NCBI GenBank assembly: GCA_037178975.1 | Contig: JASJZH010000001.1 | Coordinates: 6,680,501-6,744,500, forward strand | Source of the DNA: Oscheius tipulae | Lineage: Eukaryota > Nematoda > Chromadorea > Rhabditida > Rhabditidae | DNA length: 64,000 nucleotides | Reading direction: 5' to 3' | In this document: one piece after another, positions 60,901 through 64,000 of the stretch | Position numbering within the stretch: position 1 is the first letter of the stretch | Layout of the letters: every line of letters begins with the position of its first letter | Notes under the pieces: model-generated | The model's input: the letters and a program-made list of their open reading frames with translations, nothing else | The model's database searches: none | Told to the model about the DNA's origin: nothing | Position numbers and translations under genes: made by a program

Positions 60901-62628
60901 AACCAGTCGAGGAACGGGAGGACAGTCGTCCTCTTCACGACGTCTTCATGTCCTCGATTCTGAATGTCAGAGACGATTGGGATAAGCCGAAACAACTGAA
61001 AAAGAGCCTCCTTTCGAAGTCCGAAGCGTACCTCCTGGAAGAGCCCACAGATACGAGAGTTTCACCATTCAGAAGACTCTCCAGCGTGTGTAGTGTCAAG
61101 GTTTGTGCTGTTGAGACGGAGAGAAGAGATAGTTCAGGTCGGAGCTATGCCGAACAAAGCCCAGCTTCCAACCGGAGTGAGCCGAGTCCGTCCACATCTG
61201 GAAGAGGTAGACAATGTGCCTCTCCTGGTGAGCTTGTTCACCGACTGCGACTCTGAAGTCAACAAAGAGATGCTGAAGATCATGCAAGAGAATGACGAAG
61301 TGGTTTTGACTATTGGATCCTCGTTGAATACGGCCAATATTGGCATGTTCTTACAGGTAACTCTCTAGGGGCTGGTAAAGAAGGTGTAATCAGCATGAGG
61401 GTCGAACCCGGATCGTTTTGTTCACAGTCGGAGCGCTAACCGACTGAGCTATGGGCAAACGACGCGTCGATTTTGCCCTAGGTACATGAACTTAGATTAG
61501 CAGCACAAGCCTAGAAATAAGTAGTAAGCGCTATACTCTTGCTTCAACCATTCGAAAGATTGGATGGATTCCGTTTTGCAGAGCGACATCAGCGTGACAG
61601 TTCCTCCCTTCTCCGATCCGAACTGTTCTTTCCTGCCTGCCCAGCCTCCAGTCCTACATGCAACTGATCTCGCGACGAGAATTCTCTCGACAGCAACGGA
61701 TTTCGAACTCAATCATGACCAGCTGCTGAACATTTCAGCCACGGTGACCGGGAGCCGAAACCGACTGGCGTCTCTCAAACATTCGCTCCTCTTCGTCCTA
61801 ATGGCGTCTGTTCAACTGTCTCTGCTCATATTTCTCTCAACTGTATCCGTTCTACCACTTATTTTCACCACAGCCCAAATCTTCTTGGTCGTTTTTCTCC
61901 AAATCCCTCTACTCTTTTTCGCCACAGTTTGTACGCCGTTTGTTCCGAAGAACACGGTCATAAAAATTGCCCCAAAAGTAAGTGAATAAGTTGAATGCTA
62001 ACACGGACTTCAGGGCAATGATTCTGGAAAGACTCTACCCTATGTGTTCTCCTTCATCATTCAGTTTTTGCCGACAGTAGTAGTTCTTCTGGCAACGTTC
62101 TTCGTATCTGTAAGACCATTTTTTTTCGATATACTGTTAAGGGTTTCAGTTGGAAGGAAATTCAACCATGTTGTGCTCGTACTCTGATGTAGTCTGTTCG
62201 TTTGGGGACGAGATGAAAATGAGCACCGAGGAGATTCGTCACATTATTGGACTGCATGTGAGTAGCACTTCTTCGAGCTCACATTCAGACATTTTCAGTT
62301 TATTCTCTATCTCGTGACCAACTCCATTGCCTGGGTCTATCCTTTGACTCTCTTCTGCTGGCCGCCTGGACTAGCTATCTGTTCTCCGCCGTGGCTCATC
62401 TGCTCCCTTCTTTCCATCGCTCTACAAGTCGGCTACAGTTATTTGAACGGCATCTTCCTTCACCGATTGATCTCAATCCCCTCCATTCTTCTGTCAATCA
62501 GCTGGATGATCATTCTCGCTATTATTAACGAGATTTGTAAGCTACGAAGCATCAAAACATTCCTACGAGAGCAAAGAAGGACCAAGTTGGCTTTTGATAC
62601 CAAGCTTGGCATGAACTCTCCCTACTGA
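57972..62628 (+). CDS. TMEM94: TMEM94, P-type-ATPase-like ER transporter
   Basis: A multi-exon gene begins MSQGLGLSSREALTILIEE, like the GLSTRKALSVLKEQ start of animal TMEM94, and ends FDTKLGMNSPY (human TKLGMNSPF). Landmarks in order: membrane segments IVLLLVALLIAVGAV and FPLLVFGLSLVAYAVLLAV; ILVRGDLLLLRPGQ; LPVRRVITDLIVQCL; membrane pair near 59200 and 59470; GVSVIDKKGVLS; SLRPLGLNLQLN; SGQILCGLVAMQYEALPQAVQLVD; NCIRFVYFS..NELRSRVFAEK; VRPHLEEVDNVPLLVSLFTDC; LGSS-like IGSSLNTAN; then C-terminal membrane segments. TMEM94 is described as an ER magnesium pump-like protein. Introns 1 (after GGAAG, about 58071) and after LRPGQ (58792) need GC donors to keep the frame. A tRNA-derived element sits in one late intron. 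Confidence 0.93.
59343..59420 (-). mobile_element. tRNA-derived (SINE-like) element in a TMEM94 intron
   Basis: On the minus strand, an A-box-like TGGTTTATTGGTAAAACGC is followed after about 33 bases by a B-box GGGTTCGACACC. The flanking stems do not form a proper cloverleaf, so it is a tRNA-derived relic. Confidence 0.5.
61391..61457 (-). mobile_element. tRNA-derived (SINE-like) element in a TMEM94 intron
   Basis: The minus strand reads TAGCTCAGTCGGTTAGCG (A box) and GGGTTCGACCC (B box) with a GTG at the anticodon position. The acceptor and anticodon stems do not pair, so it is not a working tRNA-His. Confidence 0.55.
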
Positions 62629-62726
62629 CCGGTTTATAGAATCTATTCGAAACAGGCAGGTTTCCCTATATATCAAGTGTTTACGGTGACTTTCCTATTT
62701 ATACGGTGCCATCCCATGTTCATATA

Positions 62727-62732
62727 ATAAAT
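62727..62732 (+). terminator. TMEM94 polyadenylation signal
   Basis: AATAAA (in ATAATAAATC) about 100 bases after the stop codon, in the space shared with the ACIN1 3' end. Confidence 0.45.
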
Positions 62733-62985
62733 CTTCAACTTTGCGATAACTTTATTTTATTCCAGTAGTCATAACAACGAAAGATGGTAGTTTTTATTGA
62801 ATTGAGCTTCCAAACTGATCCGAGGCTTATAGCCCTCCTTCGAACACATTATGTTTGGAAAGCAAACGTTGGAGTATACATAATATTTAGGAAATAGGAT
62901 CTTTAACAAGGATTAAACAAAACCTGCGAGCTGGAGGAAGAGAGAGAGAGGAAAGAGATCGTTATGACACGGAAAAGAGAGGTCT

Positions 62986-64000
62986 CTAACGTCTCTCCCG
63001 TTCTCTCTTGGCAGCTCTTGCCACAGCTTCATCTTCCGTCAGAGGCAGATAGTAGATAGAGGGCTGGGCAACCGTCTTCTTGAAGAATTCGTCGGCAGTC
63101 TTCTTTACGGGAGCCTCTTCCGTCTTCTTTTCCTCCTGGTCTCCACGGCTTGACTCATTGCGTCGTCTTTCCTTACGATCTGGCGAGCGTCTCTCCCTCT
63201 GCTTCTCACGATCCGCACGATGTGGAGGGGTCACGCTGCGATGACGCTTGCGATTCTCTCGCTCCTCCTTCTCCTTTACCTAAAAATCTTTTTTCTAGAC
63301 AGAATGAAAACGGACAAACCTCGCGCTCTTTCATCTTTTTCTCGATTTCACGAGCTTTCTCCCGTCCGTCTTTCTCGCGGCGTTCACGATCCTCTTCCTC
63401 CTTCTTACTGTTATCGCGAACCATCGTCTCCAGCTAAAAACGATTATCAGAGTTAAAAAAATAACTGAAAACTCACAGTAACTCTCAGTCCATTTCTTCC
63501 ACCAAGAGGAGCCAGAGTGGGACGGTCGCGGCGATCAGTTTTCTCCACCTTCCGGTCGCCCGAGTCCGTTTTCTCGTGATGACTGTCCGTAGAAAGAGTT
63601 CTCGAGTTTGAAGCAGATACCAGGGCCGGAGACTCGCCGCTCTTGTGACGGTCCATCTGAATTCGTTTTATGGAAGATTGCGAGAAAAATAGACTGACAG
63701 TTTCCTGGTTATCGAACTGGACGGTGAGTTTCTTTGGATTGCTGGCAGGCCAGTGATGATTGTGGAGGACGTTACGGATAGCTGCTGCCTGCTCAACGGA
63801 TCCCATCTGAAATTTGTAGTGTGAAGCACGCAATTGTTTTGTGAACGAATCTGTTGAAACCAAAAGGCTTTACCTTGACAAAGCAGTGACTCCTCAGATT
63901 GTCAATCCAGAAATCAGCGATCTCTCCTCCCTGTTTGCAAATTTCCAGCTTCAGATTGGGAATGGTGAATGGGCGCATCAAGCCACGAATGTGGACAATC
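62986..64000 (-). CDS. ACIN1: Acinus-like splicing factor, 3' part
   Basis: The gene runs off the right edge; the N-terminus is missing. Exons in transcript order: the RRM-like fold near 63990-63895 (LMRPFTIPNLKLEICKQGG, FWIDNLRSHCFVK), MGSVEQAAAIRNVLHNHHWP..NPKKLTVQF (63807-63700), an Asp/Ser/Arg linker (63660-63480) and a Lys/Glu/Arg coiled region (REKDGREKAREIEKKMKERE). It ends with the conserved DEFFKKTVAQPSIYYLPLTE block and RERERR. That last block is the Acinus RSB motif, which binds RNPS1 and SAP18 to form the ASAP complex at the exon junction complex. Order and motifs match human ACIN1. It is tail to tail with TMEM94, with 357 bases between the stops. Confidence 0.92.

Overview
The window is nuclear DNA of a nematode. 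The evidence is genes split by many very short introns (about 35-50 bases) that end in a TTTTCAG-type acceptor, two broken copies of major sperm protein (MSP, a nematode-restricted family), a nematode-style Mad3 without a kinase domain, and a P-glycoprotein of the nematode type. I cannot name the species. Functions come from recognising conserved protein families by eye; no search was run.

Left part (about 0.6-14.7 kb), ordinary housekeeping genes: a UPF0561/C2orf68 homologue (+), the mitochondrial ribosome GTPase MTG2/GTPBP5 (+), the tRNA ligase RTCB (-, tail to tail with MTG2), the RING+SPRY protein RSPRY1 (-), and a full-length ABCB P-glycoprotein (-). From about 15.1 to 20.6 kb there is a local duplication. 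Two nearly identical copies of a small membrane-anchored zinc-finger gene and two copies of an HP1-like chromodomain gene (one cut off before the chromoshadow domain) flank a decayed SH2-tyrosine kinase of the Fer/Fps type. Next come a secreted Kunitz protein, an MSP-domain pseudogene diverging from a PP1-type phosphatase with a strange 42-base insertion, TIMM44 (-) diverging from a Mad3/BubR1-like checkpoint gene (+), and a 2.9 kb gene-poor stretch.

The centre (30.8-42.5 kb) is one complete talin gene: FERM head, rod and I/LWEQ actin-binding end. One of its introns holds an antisense MSP pseudogene.

The right part (about 42.5-58 kb) is a mosaic of segmental duplications. It contains at least four minus-strand copies of a two-zinc-finger gene family that I do not recognise, one plus-strand fragment of it, a broken copy of the first exon and promoter of the Mad3 gene, two displaced copies of the talin tail, a broken TMEM94 copy fused within an exon to the talin tail copy, RTE/CR1-like LINE scraps, hairpin elements and several small secreted or membrane-anchored reading frames. 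The intact TMEM94 gene (58.0-62.6 kb, +) and the 3' part of the splicing factor ACIN1 (-, running off the right edge) close the window.

The least explained material is the dispersed zinc-finger family and its exon-shuffled island. Possible non-GT introns (GC-AG in the HP1 copies and TMEM94, and a segment with no AG acceptor in PP1) are the second most interesting signal.
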